Assembly: GCF_023155275.1 (NCBI RefSeq)
Contig: NZ_JALMUV010000039.1
Coordinates: 1-64,000, forward strand
Source: Streptomyces rhizoryzae
GTDB lineage: Bacteria; Actinomycetota; Actinomycetes; Streptomycetales; Streptomycetaceae
DNA length: 64,000 nucleotides
Direction of reading: 5' to 3'
The position numbers were made by a program, and so were the translations under genes. Below the pieces are notes generated by a model. The model had not been told where the DNA came from and ran no database searches. It saw only the letters and a list, made by a program, of their open reading frames with translations. Below are positions 46,062 through 55,001 of this stretch, one piece after another; positions within the stretch are counted from its first letter, which is position 1, and every line of letters begins with the position of its first letter.

Positions 46062-46535
46062 TCAATTCACGTCGACATGGTCGAAGAGTTCGAGCATCTG
46101 CCGGAGCACCCGCACGCACGCGGTCAGGTCGGCGTCGGTGAGATCGCCGCCGACCTGCCGGAGCAGGGCGCTCTCGCGCGCGGTCGCGGTGGTGATGACC
46201 GCCCTGCCGTCCGCGGTCAGCCGGATCAGGGACGAGCGCTGATGGGCCGGGTTGGGGATGCTCTCCACCAGGCCGCGGGCCGCCGCGTCGTTGACCATGC
46301 GCTGCACGAACTGCCGGCTCAGGCTCTGGGCGCGGCCCATCTGCGGCACGGTCATCGGCCCGTGCTCCAGCAGCATCACCAGGACGGCCCGCACGCCGAC
46401 GGACAGGCCCTCCAGGGGCGCGGCCTGTTCCACCTTGCGCTGTACGCGCCGGTACAACGGGCCCACCAGGTCGAACACTTCGGTCAGCCGGCGGGCGAGG
46501 TCGTCGGGCGGGAGAGGGGTATCGCGGTCGGTCAC
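46062..46535 (-). CDS. MarR-family transcriptional regulator
   Basis: 157 residues, family length. Winged helix at about 45-115: VGVRAVLVMLLEHGPMTVPQ, SLSRQFVQRMVNDAAARGLV and the wing NPAHQRSSLIRLT. C-terminal dimerisation helix ends LELFDHVDVN. GTG 46535 start. Divergent from the alpha/beta hydrolase at 46593, which it likely represses through the repeats at 46549-46592. Confidence 0.9.
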   Translation of the reverse strand: MTDRDTPLPPDDLARRLTEVFDLVGPLYRRVQRKVEQAAPLEGLSVGVRAVLVMLLEHGPMTVPQMGRAQSLSRQFVQRMVNDAAARGLVESIPNPAHQRSSLIRLTADGRAVITTATARESALLRQVGGDLTDADLTACVRVLRQMLELFDHVDVN

Positions 46536-46548
46536 CCCACCAGGATGA

Positions 46549-46592
46549 CACCTTGGTTGCCAACATTCCAAGAAGATGGCACCTTGGTTGTC
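46549..46592. promoter_or_regulatory. Operator-like repeats between marR-type and hydrolase genes
   Basis: ACCTTGGTTG occurs twice (46549 and 46581), 32 bp apart (three helical turns). The first contains the palindrome TTGGTTGCCAA (46553-46563), with CCAAG following. Only 57 bp separate the divergent starts, so binding would affect both promoters. Confidence 0.65.
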
Positions 46593-47423
46593 ATGACTGA
46601 TGCTTCCGGCATGTGCTTCCTCGACACCGACGACGGCCGCCTCGCCTACCTCGACACCGGCAGCGGGCAGCCGCTGGTCCTGCTGCACGGCGGCTTCCTG
46701 GACCACCGCATGTGGGACGACCAGATACCGGTCCTGGCGCCGCACTACCGGGTGATCGCACCGGACGTCCGCGGGCACGGCGCCTCGGCCAACGCGACCG
46801 GGCCGTTCCGATTCACCGACGACCTCGCCGCGCTGCTGCGCCACCTCGGCACCGGCCCGGCGGTCCTCGTCGGCCTCTCCATGGGTGGCGCCATCGCCGT
46901 GGACACCGCCCTCGAACACCCCGAGCTGGTACGCGCATTGGTCGTCAGCGGCGTCGGCACCAGCGAACCGGAATTCCAGGACCCCTGGCTGGGCGGCATC
47001 CGGGACGAGGAGGCCAGCGCGCTGGCCGCCGGCGACATCGAAGGCTGGGTCGAGGCGTTCACCCGGCTCAGTACGGGACCGCGGCGCACACTCGCCGACC
47101 TCGACCAGGACGTGGTGCGCCGGGTGCGGGAGATGACCTGGCGGACCATCACCAAGCACACACCCGACGAGCCGGACCACCGGGTGCCGGTGACCGAGAC
47201 CTGGAACCGCGCGGTGAAGATCACGGTGCCGGTGCTGGCCATCAACGGCGGGAGCGACTCGGCGGACCACATCGGCATGGCCGAGCGCCTCGTCGGCCTC
47301 GTCGCCAACGGCCGCGCCACCACCGTCCCGGGCACCGGCCACTACCCCAACATGGAACGGCCGGACCTCTTCAACGCCCTCCTCGGCGACTTCCTCCGCG
47401 ACCTGCCCGCCCAGGACCGCTGA
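46593..47423 (+). CDS. Alpha/beta hydrolase
   Basis: 276 residues. LLHGGFLDHRMWDDQ oxyanion loop, PDVRGHGASA, nucleophile Ser in GLSMGG (about 97), acid near INGGSDSADH, His in PGTGHYPNMERP. Typical of the 3-oxoadipate enol-lactonase/haloperoxidase-like hydrolases. MarR control suggests a role in handling a small aromatic or toxic compound. Start ATG 46593. Confidence 0.9.
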   Translation: MTDASGMCFLDTDDGRLAYLDTGSGQPLVLLHGGFLDHRMWDDQIPVLAPHYRVIAPDVRGHGASANATGPFRFTDDLAALLRHLGTGPAVLVGLSMGGAIAVDTALEHPELVRALVVSGVGTSEPEFQDPWLGGIRDEEASALAAGDIEGWVEAFTRLSTGPRRTLADLDQDVVRRVREMTWRTITKHTPDEPDHRVPVTETWNRAVKITVPVLAINGGSDSADHIGMAERLVGLVANGRATTVPGTGHYPNMERPDLFNALLGDFLRDLPAQDR

Positions 47424-47828
47424 CCCGGGCCCCGCCGCAGGCGGTGTTCGGCGATCCGGTCGGGATCGAGCCGGGAGCGGGGAGCCGGAAGCAGGAGGCC
47501 GGAAGGCGGCCGTGGGCCCCCTCCGGCCCCCACCGGGCGTCGTACCGGTCGCGCAGGGCTGACTGGCCTGGGCGGCTGCCGCGGTGTCAACCCACAGGAT
47601 GACCGCGGACGCGACCGTGGTCTGACGATCGCCGCCAACTTGCCGACTACCTTCGGGCCTTGAGCACGTGCCTCCCAGCGCATGCCTTCGAGCGCATGGC
47701 GTTGCGTCTTCGCCGTTGAGCGGTTGCCGATGAGCAGTTGTCAACGAGCGGTTGCCGACGGGCGTGGGCATGGGCGTGGGCGGGTGAGCGTGAGAGTGAA
47801 CTGACCGTAGCGGAGAAGAAGGCGATCT
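47424..47828. other. Intergenic region upstream of the protease
   Basis: No gene recognised. Contains the 14-bp repeats at 47718-47759 and a TGGGCATGGGCGTGGGCG stretch at about 47765-47782. Confidence 0.5.
47718..47759. repeat. Three tandem 14-bp repeats upstream of the protease
   Basis: GAGCGGTTGCCGAT, GAGCAGTTGTCAAC and GAGCGGTTGCCGAC lie back to back (47718, 47732, 47746), about 70 bp before the protease start. Possible activator-binding array. Confidence 0.65.
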
Positions 47829-48794
47829 GTGGGACAGCACAGTACGGGGGTACGACGGATGGACATCGACGCGGCGCCGGCAGTCGGTGCGGCGGAACGC
47901 AAGGTGGTGGGCCGGTGGAGCCGGACAGGGCGCCGCGGGCGGGCGCGCGCCGCAGTCGCGTTCGGCGCGGCCGTGCTCAGCGCCGCCGTGCTGGGCGCGG
48001 CCGGGACGCTGGGCGCGGCCGGTACGGCGCAGGCCATGTCGGGCGGCACCCAACTGCCGCAGCCCGGTGCGGCTCCCTGGCTGGCGACCCTGGCCGTGCG
48101 GGGCGACGGGCCGCTGCTGAAGCGCGCCTCGTGCGGAGGGGCGCTCATCGCGCCGGACCGGGTGCTCACCGCGGCCCACTGCCTGGACGGCCAGGACGCC
48201 AGGCAGCTGGAGGTGCACCTCGGTTCCTCGGTGCTGTCGCAGGACCCCGGCACCGTACGCGGGGTCCGTACCGTCACCCTCCACCCCGCGTACCGGCTGC
48301 TGCCGTCCCCCGTCGACCCGGGCAGCCCCGAGCTGTCCTCGGCGGCCGGCGACCTCGCGGAGATCCGGCTCAGCGCCCCCGTGCCGGGCATCCGGCCGCT
48401 GCCCCTCGCCGACCGCCGGCCCGCCCCGGGCACGCACGTCTCCCTCTTCAGCCACGGCACCATCGCCGTGCCGGACCCGGCCCATCCGGACCGGGAGATC
48501 CGGGGGGACGTGCTGCGCCGCGGCGACCTCACCGTGCGCACCCACGCGCAGTGCGCCGCCCAGACACCGGCCGTGGTGGACGAGGCATCGGTGTTCTGCG
48601 CCCGTGACGTACCGACCGGGCGGACCACCATGTGCTTCGGGGACAGCGGCAGCCCCCTGGTCGTCCGGGGGCGGCGCGGACCGGAACTGGCCGGCGTGTT
48701 CAGCTTCGCCGGTGAGACCGCGGGCAAGGTCTGCGGACAGCCGGCCGACGCCGCGTTCGCCGATGTCCCCGCCCTGATCGGGGGCCTGCGCTGA
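47829..48794 (+). CDS. Secreted trypsin-like serine protease (S1 family)
   Basis: 321 residues from GTG 47829, or 311 from ATG 47859. Signal peptide: basic region then AAVAFGAAVLSAAVLGAAGT, cleavage near AQA. Catalytic triad His117 (LTAAHC), Asp175 (GDLAEIRL) and Ser273 (CFGDSGSP). Six cysteines allow the usual disulfides. The residue before Ser is Asp and the pocket region is not clearly trypsin-like, so the P1 preference is uncertain. Extracellular protein degradation. Confidence 0.9.
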   Translation: MGQHSTGVRRMDIDAAPAVGAAERKVVGRWSRTGRRGRARAAVAFGAAVLSAAVLGAAGTLGAAGTAQAMSGGTQLPQPGAAPWLATLAVRGDGPLLKRASCGGALIAPDRVLTAAHCLDGQDARQLEVHLGSSVLSQDPGTVRGVRTVTLHPAYRLLPSPVDPGSPELSSAAGDLAEIRLSAPVPGIRPLPLADRRPAPGTHVSLFSHGTIAVPDPAHPDREIRGDVLRRGDLTVRTHAQCAAQTPAVVDEASVFCARDVPTGRTTMCFGDSGSPLVVRGRRGPELAGVFSFAGETAGKVCGQPADAAFADVPALIGGLR

Positions 48795-48948
48795 GCGGGG
48801 ACCATGCCGGGGCCGGGGCCGGGACTGGGGCCGGGGGGAGCGAGGCCCGCGTCCCGTGGCCCGGCCCCCGGCCCGTGGTGCTTGCCCTTGAGCGCACTCG
48901 AACTCGTATGCTCGCGGTCCCAACGGGGTGACAGTCAAGGAGAGTTGC

Positions 48949-50001
48949 ATGCGCTACCGCGTTCTGGGCGGTACCGGCATCGAGGTCAGCACCTACTGCC
49001 TCGGCACCATGATGTTCGGTTCCGTCGGCAATCCGGACCACGACGACTGCGTACGGATCATCCACACCGCGCTCGATGAGGGCATCAACTTCGTCGACAC
49101 CGCCGACATGTACTCGGCCGGAGAGTCGGAGACCATCGTCGGCAAGGCGCTGAAGGGCCGCCGGGACGACGTGGTGCTGGCCACCAAGGTGCACTTCCCC
49201 ATGGGGGAGGGACCCAACCGGGGCGGCAACTCCCGGCGCTGGATCATCCGCGAGGTGGAGGACAGCCTGCGGCGGCTGGGAACGGACTGGATCGACCTCT
49301 ACCAGGTGCACCGGCCGGACCACACGACCGACATCGAGGAGACCCTCTCCGCCCTCACCGACCTGGTCAGCCAAGGCAAGATCAGGGCGTTCGGCTGCTC
49401 CACGTTCCCCGCGGAGGAGATCGTGGAGGCGTACCACGTGGCCGACCGCCGCGGGCTCCAGCGGTTCCGCACCGAGCAGCCGCCCTATTCGCTGCTGGCC
49501 CGCGGCATCGAGAAGCACGTGCTGCCGGTGGCCCAGCGCCTGGGGATGGGCGTGCTGACCTGGAGCCCGCTGGGCTCGGGCTTCCTGACCGGCCGCTACC
49601 GCCAGGGCCGGGCGATGGATCTGAGCAGCGGACGCCCGACCCTGCACCCGGGCCGCTTCGATCCGTCGGCACCGCTCACCGCCGCGAAGCTGGAGGTGGT
49701 CGAACAGCTCGTCGCCGTGGCCGACGAACTGGGCTGCACGCTGCCGGAGTTGGCCATCGCCTTCCCGCTCGCCCACCCGGCCGTCACCTCGGTGATCATC
49801 GGCCCGCGCACGATGGAGCAGCTGCGGAACACCCTCAAGGGCGGCTCGGTGGTGCTGGACGACGCGGCCCTCGACCGGATCGACGCCATCGTGCCGCCCG
49901 GGACCGACGTCTACCCGCCGGACGGTGTCTGGACCCCGCCCGCACTCGCCACCCCGGCCCTCCGCCGCCGCCCGGCCGCCTCCCGCCAGGCAGCCGACTG
50001 A
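48949..50001 (+). CDS. Aldo/keto reductase
   Basis: 350 residues. TIM-barrel AKR: LGTMMFG, VDTADMYSAGESE (Asp and Tyr of the tetrad), LATKVHF (Lys), LYQVHRPD (His), and a C-terminal NADPH site with IIGPRTMEQLRNT. Resembles the AKR11/12 group (YghZ/sugar-type). Reduces aldehydes or ketones with NADPH. AAGGAGAG sits 5-7 bp before ATG 48949. Confidence 0.92.
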   Translation: MRYRVLGGTGIEVSTYCLGTMMFGSVGNPDHDDCVRIIHTALDEGINFVDTADMYSAGESETIVGKALKGRRDDVVLATKVHFPMGEGPNRGGNSRRWIIREVEDSLRRLGTDWIDLYQVHRPDHTTDIEETLSALTDLVSQGKIRAFGCSTFPAEEIVEAYHVADRRGLQRFRTEQPPYSLLARGIEKHVLPVAQRLGMGVLTWSPLGSGFLTGRYRQGRAMDLSSGRPTLHPGRFDPSAPLTAAKLEVVEQLVAVADELGCTLPELAIAFPLAHPAVTSVIIGPRTMEQLRNTLKGGSVVLDDAALDRIDAIVPPGTDVYPPDGVWTPPALATPALRRRPAASRQAAD

Positions 50002-50135
50002 CCGCGTCCCGAGCGGCCTGAACGGTGCCCACGGCGGACCGGCCGCTCGGGTGTCCGTCCTGTCCGTCGCGCTCACCATGTCCGGCACGCCCGTCCCGCC
50101 CGCCCCGACGCACCGGGGCGGGCGGGACGGGTCCG

Positions 50136-51809
50136 TCAGCGGGCGGTCGCCGTCACCCGTACCGTGGCCCCCGGCTTCGCCGCCGGGAGCAGCAGCCGTG
50201 CCTGGCGGCCACCGCCCGCGCCCACCACGACCACCCGCACCGGGCCGCCCGCTCCCGTGACCGCCACCCGCGCCCCGTGCGGGAAGGCGGTGGCGGGCAG
50301 CGAGAGCAGCGTCCAGGCACGCCGGGTGGTGCCGTTGGCGGTCATGGTGAGGGTGTAGGTCCTGGTGGCGGGGGAGTAGGACTCGGTGCCCGGGACGCCC
50401 GCCACCGCGGGCGCGTACGGGGCGAAGGCGGGTTCCTTGCCCGGAGCCGGATTGCCGTCCGGATCGTAGGCGCAGTAGCCGCCGCCGTTCTTGCCGTGGC
50501 AGTCGTACCAGAGGGCCCAGCCGGTGGCGAAGCGGTCCAGCGAGGCGACCTGGCGGCGCATCAGTTCCGCGTTGCCGGGGGTGGTGGCCTGCGGCGGTCC
50601 CCATTCGCCGACCAGTACCGGCAGCCGGTGCGCGGCCGGGTAGCCGCCGATGGCGGCCTCGTAGCGTTCGATGAAGCGGTTCCCGGGGTCCCAGTCGGCG
50701 CCTGATTCGACGGCCGTGTCGTAGTAGTGCGGGGCGTAGCCCAGGCGGGCGGCGCCGGGCCGCGGGTCGCGGAAGCCGGGCAGACGGGTGGGGACGCCCT
50801 GGCCGACCAGGACCGTGGGCTCGACGAAGAGCCAGGCATCCGGGTCGGCGGCGCGGACCGCCGTGATCAGCCGGCGGTACATGCCCGCCAGGCGGCCGCG
50901 TTCCAGGGCGGCGGAGGCTTTGACCTGGTCCGCAGGGTTCGCCGGATCGCCGGGGATCGGACCGGAGGGCTCGTTGAACAGGTCGTAGCCGAACAGGGAA
51001 CGGTGCCCGCGCAGTTCGGTGGCGACCTTGGTGTAGACGGCGGTCTGGGCGGCGCGCAGGTCGGCATCGTCGTACAGGTGGGTGAAGGCGGCCTGCACGG
51101 CAGGCTGGAAGTAGTCGGCGAACCAGTCATCGGGATTCGGCTCGAACGGCAGCCCGTCGGTGCGGGTGGTCCAGGCGGGGAGCCCGTTGTGCCCGAAGGC
51201 CGGACCGAAGACGTCCTGGTGCCAGTCGACCAGGACCAGGACCCGGTGGCGGTCGGCCCAGGACAGTACGCGGTCGAGGTAGCGCAGATAGCCGGTGTCG
51301 TACTGCCCGCGGCGCGGTTCCACCTTCTCCCACTGCACGTTGAGCCGCACCAAGTCGAAGCCGCTGCGGACCAGTTCGGCGAGGTGCTGCTCGGTCACGG
51401 TGCCGGTCTTGCCGAGGTTGAGCCCGCGCAGCCGCAGGACCCGGCCGTGCCGGTCGGTGAACAGCGTCCGGCCGTCGGACGAGGTGACCGTGCCGGTGGG
51501 GACGGGCCAGCCACCTGCCCGCCCGTCGTGGCCGGCCGCCGGATCCTCCCGGGGGTCCGGTGGCACGGCCCGGTCGGCCGCCCGCGCCGGCGCCTGCGCC
51601 ACCGAGGCGGCACCGGACGCCGCAGCCGCGGGTACGGCACACAGCAGACTCGCCACCAGCGCGAGAACCGCCATGGCACGACGGCCCGAAAGCGCACCCG
51701 CATGTCCATCCGGACGCGCCCGCGAACGCGAACGCACCCACGGGAGCGGGCGCGCCGGCCGTCGTGGACGCGGGTGCGGACGTCGGCGCACGTGCGGGCC
51801 CGGTTGCAT
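50136..51809 (-). CDS. Secreted GH5 glycoside hydrolase, endoglycoceramidase-like
   Basis: 557 residues. An unusually long Arg/Pro-rich N-terminus (1-45), then the hydrophobic signal segment AMAVLALVASLLCAVPAAAA. The (beta/alpha)8 barrel runs about 105-440: RLRGLNLGKTG, VRLNVQWEKVEP, VLVDWHQDVF, acid/base Glu280 in YDLFNEPSG and nucleophile Glu402 in VLVGEWG. A C-terminal beta-sandwich follows. VDWHQDVF plus LFNEP matches endoglycosylceramidases, which release glycans from glycolipids. A shorter start near the hydrophobic segment is possible. Confidence 0.88.
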   Translation of the reverse strand: MQPGPHVRRRPHPRPRRPARPLPWVRSRSRARPDGHAGALSGRRAMAVLALVASLLCAVPAAAASGAASVAQAPARAADRAVPPDPREDPAAGHDGRAGGWPVPTGTVTSSDGRTLFTDRHGRVLRLRGLNLGKTGTVTEQHLAELVRSGFDLVRLNVQWEKVEPRRGQYDTGYLRYLDRVLSWADRHRVLVLVDWHQDVFGPAFGHNGLPAWTTRTDGLPFEPNPDDWFADYFQPAVQAAFTHLYDDADLRAAQTAVYTKVATELRGHRSLFGYDLFNEPSGPIPGDPANPADQVKASAALERGRLAGMYRRLITAVRAADPDAWLFVEPTVLVGQGVPTRLPGFRDPRPGAARLGYAPHYYDTAVESGADWDPGNRFIERYEAAIGGYPAAHRLPVLVGEWGPPQATTPGNAELMRRQVASLDRFATGWALWYDCHGKNGGGYCAYDPDGNPAPGKEPAFAPYAPAVAGVPGTESYSPATRTYTLTMTANGTTRRAWTLLSLPATAFPHGARVAVTGAGGPVRVVVVGAGGGRQARLLLPAAKPGATVRVTATAR

Positions 51810-52027
51810 CACAGTCCAGCCTCCCGTTGGCAGCGGCCTGGTCGGACGGCCGGAGGGCGGCCGGTCCACCGCCGGATTCTGCGGTACGCGGGCCGCGGAA
51901 GGAAGGGCCGCGAAGGAAAGGATGTGGAGGGGGAGGGGAGGGATGCGGAGGACGGCATGGGGGGAAGGGGTGCGAACGTGGTGGCCCGGGCGGCGGCCCG
52001 GACCACCACGCCGCGAATGCCGGCCGC

Positions 52028-53686
52028 TCAGCAGCCGTACCGGTCCTCCGTCAGCGCGCCCTGCGCGGTGGCCAGCGTCCGGTCGTAGCAGGAACCAGGC
52101 CCGTACAGGCGGTAGCGCTCGCGCGAGACCCCCGTGGCATGCCGCTGATCACGCGGCACGTTCTGGTTGTAGGCGGCGTCGCCCGTGTACGTGTCGTCCA
52201 GCCGTGACCAGTCGGCCACCCGGGCGCCCCGCACGCTGGTGTCCGCGCGGTCGGCCATGGTCATGGTCGTCCGCAGCCGGTTGGCGGAGTCCACGGTGGT
52301 CGCACCGTTCATGGTGTAGGTGCGGTGGGCCCGGGTGGTGGTCGGGGTCCCGTCGCCGGGGCGGGCGGTGCCGGGGCCGCTCCGAGGGCCGGCCCCGGGG
52401 CCGTGCACCGTCACCGTCTCGTCATCGTTCCAGCGTGCCTGGAGCGCGTCGGTGGTCTCGTCGGCGTTCCAGCGGTGGGTGGAGCGGGCGGTGAGGGCGC
52501 GGGTGACGGTCGTGGTGACCCGGCCGTGGGAGGTGTCGAGGTAGCCGGATACGGTCAGCCGGTGCCCGCCTTGGGCCGTCAGCCTGCGCTCGGCGCCCGG
52601 CTCGTAGGCCGTCTTGTTGACGAGGTCGCCCGCCCGGTCCGCCAGGAGCCCGCCGGTGACCTGCCGGGCCTTGGCGTCCTGCCAGACGAGGACGTTGGTG
52701 GGCGTGCTCCAGCCTGCCTGGCCTGCGGGCAGACCGGTGACCGCCACCGAGATCCGGTGCGGACGCCCGTCGTTGAGCCGGCCGGCGAAGGGCGTGAGGT
52801 CGTATTCCACCGGCCGCACGTCGAAGGCCCGGGGACCGGGGATCACGTACCACAGGAACGGATTGGACCATCCGCCCGTCCACACCGTCGGGTACGGCGC
52901 GGCGATCCCGGCCAGCTGGCCGTCCACCCTCACCTGCACCTCGCGGTACGGGCCGTCCTTGGCCTTGCACGAGTACGGCACCGCGTCCGGCACCGTCAGG
53001 TACCAGAACTCCTCACAGCCGCCGCCCGAACCCGTGGCATACACCTCGGCCACAATGCGTTCACTGTTGCGCGGAGTGGTCAACTGCCCCTCGTACGCAC
53101 CGCCTTCGCTGTGAGCGTTCGCCAGCGTGAGCACCGTGTCCGGGGTGGCGGCCTCCTTGGCCCGGCCCTGCGCGGCGTAGAAGGTCAGCGTGACCTTGAC
53201 CTTGAGGACACCGGTGTAGGTGTCGTCGACGGTGTTGCCGATGAGCATCTCCACGGGCTGCTGCGCGCGCAGCGTGGCGGCGTACCGCGTGACGTCCTTC
53301 TCGACCTGCCAGGTGATGCCCTGAGGGGAGGGCTCCGGGGTGGAGGTGCGGAGGACCTCCACCCCGCCGATGTGCAGATAGCCCAACCGGTCGAACTGCC
53401 GCCCGGCCACCGACCCTTCGAGCCGGAGCACGACCTTGTTCCAACGCTGTCCGCACCCCTGGGGCGGACGGTAGGTGCCTTGGTAGGGCGTGTAGTCACG
53501 GAACTCGGTGTCGGCGACCGTGACGCGGCAGGACGGGGTGTCCGGGACGGGTACGGGTGGCCCCGCGGTCAGCGGATCGTGCCACTGGGTCCCGAACTCG
53601 GCGGGCGGCGGCGCGGCCACGGCCGGGACCGCGCCCAGCACCAGGCCGGCGACAGCGGCGCACAGGGTGAGAAGCAGTCGTCTCAT
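52028..53686 (-). CDS. Secreted peptide-N4-asparagine amidase A-like protein
   Basis: 552 residues. Signal peptide MRRLLLTLCAAVAGLVLGAV with cleavage after VAA. The PNGase A domain (PF12222) spans about 40-345: KVVLRLEGSVAGRQFDRLGY, GGVEVLRTSTPEPSPQGI, VEKDVTRY, EEFWYLTVPD and WSNPFLWYVIPG. It would release N-glycans from glycoproteins outside the cell. The C-terminal ~200 residues are a beta-rich extension. Beside a glycolipid-type GH5, this suggests use of eukaryotic glycoconjugates (inference). Confidence 0.85.
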   Translation of the reverse strand: MRRLLLTLCAAVAGLVLGAVPAVAAPPPAEFGTQWHDPLTAGPPVPVPDTPSCRVTVADTEFRDYTPYQGTYRPPQGCGQRWNKVVLRLEGSVAGRQFDRLGYLHIGGVEVLRTSTPEPSPQGITWQVEKDVTRYAATLRAQQPVEMLIGNTVDDTYTGVLKVKVTLTFYAAQGRAKEAATPDTVLTLANAHSEGGAYEGQLTTPRNSERIVAEVYATGSGGGCEEFWYLTVPDAVPYSCKAKDGPYREVQVRVDGQLAGIAAPYPTVWTGGWSNPFLWYVIPGPRAFDVRPVEYDLTPFAGRLNDGRPHRISVAVTGLPAGQAGWSTPTNVLVWQDAKARQVTGGLLADRAGDLVNKTAYEPGAERRLTAQGGHRLTVSGYLDTSHGRVTTTVTRALTARSTHRWNADETTDALQARWNDDETVTVHGPGAGPRSGPGTARPGDGTPTTTRAHRTYTMNGATTVDSANRLRTTMTMADRADTSVRGARVADWSRLDDTYTGDAAYNQNVPRDQRHATGVSRERYRLYGPGSCYDRTLATAQGALTEDRYGC

Positions 53687-53776
53687 GGGACAGGAGTGAA
53701 GCGCGTCATGGAGCTGTGCACCAGGGGGCGATCGGCCGGTTCGAGCATCCGCTCCTCTCGCCCCGCGCCGGCCGGC

Positions 53777-54775
53777 TCAGTCCGCCGCGGCCAACTCCTC
53801 GTACAGCCCCTCCAGCGCCGTGTGATCGTCGTCCGTCCCGCCGTGCGGCGAGCAGAACCACCGTGCGTACTCGTCGAGTTCGGAGAGCCGCCAGTCCAGG
53901 GCGAACAATTCGACCATGGCCGGGTCGTAACGAACGAGATGCCTGGTGTCGGTGTCGGTGTCGGTGTCGATGCCGGGGGCGGTGCCCTGGCCAGGGCTCG
54001 GGCCGGTGCCGGTGCCGGCTTCGAGCAGATCGCCGTAGTCCCGCTCGCGGGGTGCGAGCGCCAGGGACTCCCAGTCGACCAGCCGCAGTCCGCCGGGGGT
54101 GACGATCTGGTTGGCGTGGTGCGGTTCGCCATGGGTCGGCACCCACTGGTCGCGATGTGCGTCGGCGAGCCGCGCCAGCTCGTGGTACCGGGCCGTCCAC
54201 CGGTGGATCGCCCTGCTGCGCGCGGCCATTGCGGTCCTGGCCTGTTCCCCGAGGGGGCCGGATGCCCAGGGGCGGGCGGTGAGGCGCTCCAACTCCTCCG
54301 CGAAGGTGGGCCCGACCCGCGGGGACCAGGGCCGCAGCCCGTCCGGCGGGGTGGCGCCGTGGAGCGCGGCAAGCCCGGCGACGACCTGGCGGACGTGGCC
54401 GGGCGCGGCGGCTTCCTCCTCCGTGGGCGTGTGCCCCACGACCCACGGCGTCGCGCTGAGCGCACCGCCGTGGAAGGGCACGGTGAGGCGTCCGGACGGA
54501 GTGGCCAGCGGCGGGCACACGAGGTCCAGCCCCGCGGCGGCCAGCGCGGCCGCTCCCGCATAGGCCGATTCCAACGACTCTTCGGTGTGCCGGGGCGCCA
54601 ACTGATCCAGTGTCACGAACAGGGCCCTGCCGCCCGCCACCGCCCGCCAGTGGTGGGCGCCGAAACCGACCGGCAGATAGGTGATCTCGCTGACCTGGGC
54701 GACGTCCGGCAGCCAGTGCGCTGCGACCGCGTGGGCGATGTCGTCGTCGGTGACGAAGGAAGGACGGGAAAGCAT
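53777..54775 (-). CDS. Aminoglycoside-phosphotransferase-fold kinase
   Basis: 332 residues. APH fold: catalytic loop VPTHGEPHHANQIVT with the Asp of the usual HxD replaced by Glu, then metal-binding LRLVDWESLALAPRERDYGD. A DTDTDTDT insert encoded by a GGTGTC hexanucleotide repeat (about 53955) lies near residue 270. Substrates of the family range from antibiotics to choline and homoserine; I cannot tell which. The HGE variant is seen in spectinomycin-kinase-like members. Confidence 0.82.
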   Translation of the reverse strand: MLSRPSFVTDDDIAHAVAAHWLPDVAQVSEITYLPVGFGAHHWRAVAGGRALFVTLDQLAPRHTEESLESAYAGAAALAAAGLDLVCPPLATPSGRLTVPFHGGALSATPWVVGHTPTEEEAAAPGHVRQVVAGLAALHGATPPDGLRPWSPRVGPTFAEELERLTARPWASGPLGEQARTAMAARSRAIHRWTARYHELARLADAHRDQWVPTHGEPHHANQIVTPGGLRLVDWESLALAPRERDYGDLLEAGTGTGPSPGQGTAPGIDTDTDTDTRHLVRYDPAMVELFALDWRLSELDEYARWFCSPHGGTDDDHTALEGLYEELAAAD

Positions 54776-54916
54776 GACAACCGACCCTAAACCGCGCCCG
54801 CCCCACCGTCACGGCGTTTTCGGCCCGTCGCGCGGGCGGCGCGGGGCCGTGCCACCCCTCCCGAAACCGCCGCCCGTCCCTCCGCCTGACTGCCCGCCCG
54901 TCCCTCCGCTCGCCTG

Positions 54917-54955
54917 CCCGTTCACCTGTCCCGTTCACCTGTCCCGTTCACCCGG
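54917..54955. repeat. 13-bp tandem repeat, three copies
   Basis: CCCGTTCACCTGT at 54917 and 54930, and a variant at 54943. It lies about 45 bp before the barstar-like gene in otherwise C-rich sequence. Confidence 0.75.
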
Positions 54956-55001
54956 CCGTCCGCCCGGAAGAGCACAGGACGCCAGTAAGATCGCTGCTCT
55001 C

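Noticed and set aside
44508..46592. Long upstream part of the frame that ends in the 46593 hydrolase
   Set aside because: Only the part from ATG 46593 shows hydrolase homology; the rest is antisense or out-of-frame sequence of the LLM and MarR genes.
51890..51975. Purine-rich GGAAGG/GGGGAGG tract upstream of the GH5 gene
   Set aside because: Biased composition only; no repeat period, promoter motif or gene evident.
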